Below are positions 14,646-14,809 of a stretch of 14,809 bases of DNA, in pieces. The first letter of the stretch is position 1. The number at the start of each line of letters is the position of its first letter. The stretch comes from Oligoflexaceae bacterium (lineage in GTDB: Bacteria > Bdellovibrionota_B > Oligoflexia > Oligoflexales > Oligoflexaceae). The notes beneath the pieces are model-generated. The model had not been told where the DNA came from and did not search any database. It saw only the letters and a list, made by a program, of their open reading frames with translations. The stretch is taken from assembly GCA_947474445.1 (NCBI GenBank), contig CANJJY010000058.1, positions 1-14,809 on the forward strand. The letters run 5' to 3'. A program made the translations under genes and the position numbers.

Positions 14646-14675
14646 GCGCAAGATTTTCAAAATCTTGCGCTTTTT
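14646..14675 (+). terminator. Intrinsic terminator after the L,D-transpeptidase gene
   Basis: GCGCAAGATTTT (14646-14657) is the exact inverse of AAAATCTTGCGC (14659-14670), giving up to 11 usable base pairs around a TCA-type loop. TTTTT (14671-14675) follows at once. It begins 23 nt after the stop codon. There is no matching T-run on the other strand, so it acts for plus-strand transcripts. Confidence 0.9.
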
Positions 14676-14809
14676 GCTTGGCTGCGACAGTCATCCCGCC
14701 CGCCGCTCTCTCGAGCATCGATCCGTGCCTCGCGTCAGCCTTCCGCAGGGAGTTGAGAAAGTGGCTTAACATCAAAGCGGCCATGCAATCGACCCTATTG
14801 CCTGTAAAG
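14676..14809. other. Right-edge non-coding stretch
   Basis: The 134 bases after the terminator hold no ORF that I can support. Frames on both strands either carry early stops or run through the terminator hairpin into the L,D-transpeptidase gene. Confidence 0.5.

Noticed and set aside
14515..14784. 89-codon minus-strand ORF at the right edge
   Set aside because: It reads through the terminator hairpin and into the L,D-transpeptidase coding region, with no ribosome site or recognisable motif.
1..14809. tRNA, rRNA, CRISPR, insertion sequence or prophage signals
   Set aside because: I saw no cloverleaf-like sequences, spaced repeats, transposase motifs or terminal inverted repeats. Gene content and spacing look like ordinary chromosome.

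Overview
The window is a compact chromosomal segment from a Gram-negative bacterium of moderate G+C. It holds 13 well-supported protein genes and no RNA genes, CRISPR arrays, insertion sequences or phage genes. The gene families are RsmI, RluD, Si-specific transhydrogenase, a YciB-like membrane protein, a periplasmic L,D-transpeptidase with an NTF2-like tail, and a MinD/ParA ATPase next to a J-domain/HTH protein. This mix suggests a proteobacterium-like lineage, possibly the Bdellovibrionota/Oligoflexia or a former 'Deltaproteobacteria' group. That placement is an inference from gene content; there is no 16S rRNA or other marker here.

Layout, left to right. (1) Minus strand, 1-2096: a phospholipase D enzyme fused to a C-terminal VTT membrane domain, open at the left edge. 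Upstream of it (2209-2535) is a 108-residue helical protein of unknown function. (2) Plus strand, 2798-3917: rsmI (16S rRNA 2'-O-methylation) overlapping a 79-residue single-pass membrane protein. The intergenic region before rsmI carries two identical TGACGTCA palindromes. (3) Minus strand, 9003 down to 3914: a tight four-gene run of sthA, moxR-type ATPase, DUF58 protein and TgpA-like membrane transglutaminase, with gaps of 7, 5 and -4 nt. The last three form the widespread MoxR/DUF58/transglutaminase module; sthA at the head is the unusual part. A 26-nt imperfect palindrome lies just upstream of sthA. (4) Plus strand, 9332-10403: two small membrane proteins, one unrecognised and one YciB/IspZ-like, with a possible 13-codon leader ORF before the first. 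(5) Plus strand, 10620-13539: a MinD/ParA-type ATPase, a protein with a degenerate J domain plus RodZ-like HTH, and an RluD-type pseudouridine synthase. All three overlap or nearly overlap and sit behind a recognisable sigma70-like promoter. (6) Plus strand, 13625-14623: a secreted L,D-transpeptidase/carboxypeptidase-like protein of Csd6/Pgp2 architecture, followed by a clear intrinsic terminator.

Themes shared by the genes are the cell envelope (PLD-VTT, TgpA module, YciB-like, L,D-transpeptidase), spatial organisation (MinD/ParA with its HTH partner) and ribosome modification (RsmI, RluD). The most interesting region is the MinD-like/J-HTH pair. Its J domain has lost the HPD motif needed for Hsp70 stimulation, so it probably serves as a binding module instead of a co-chaperone.
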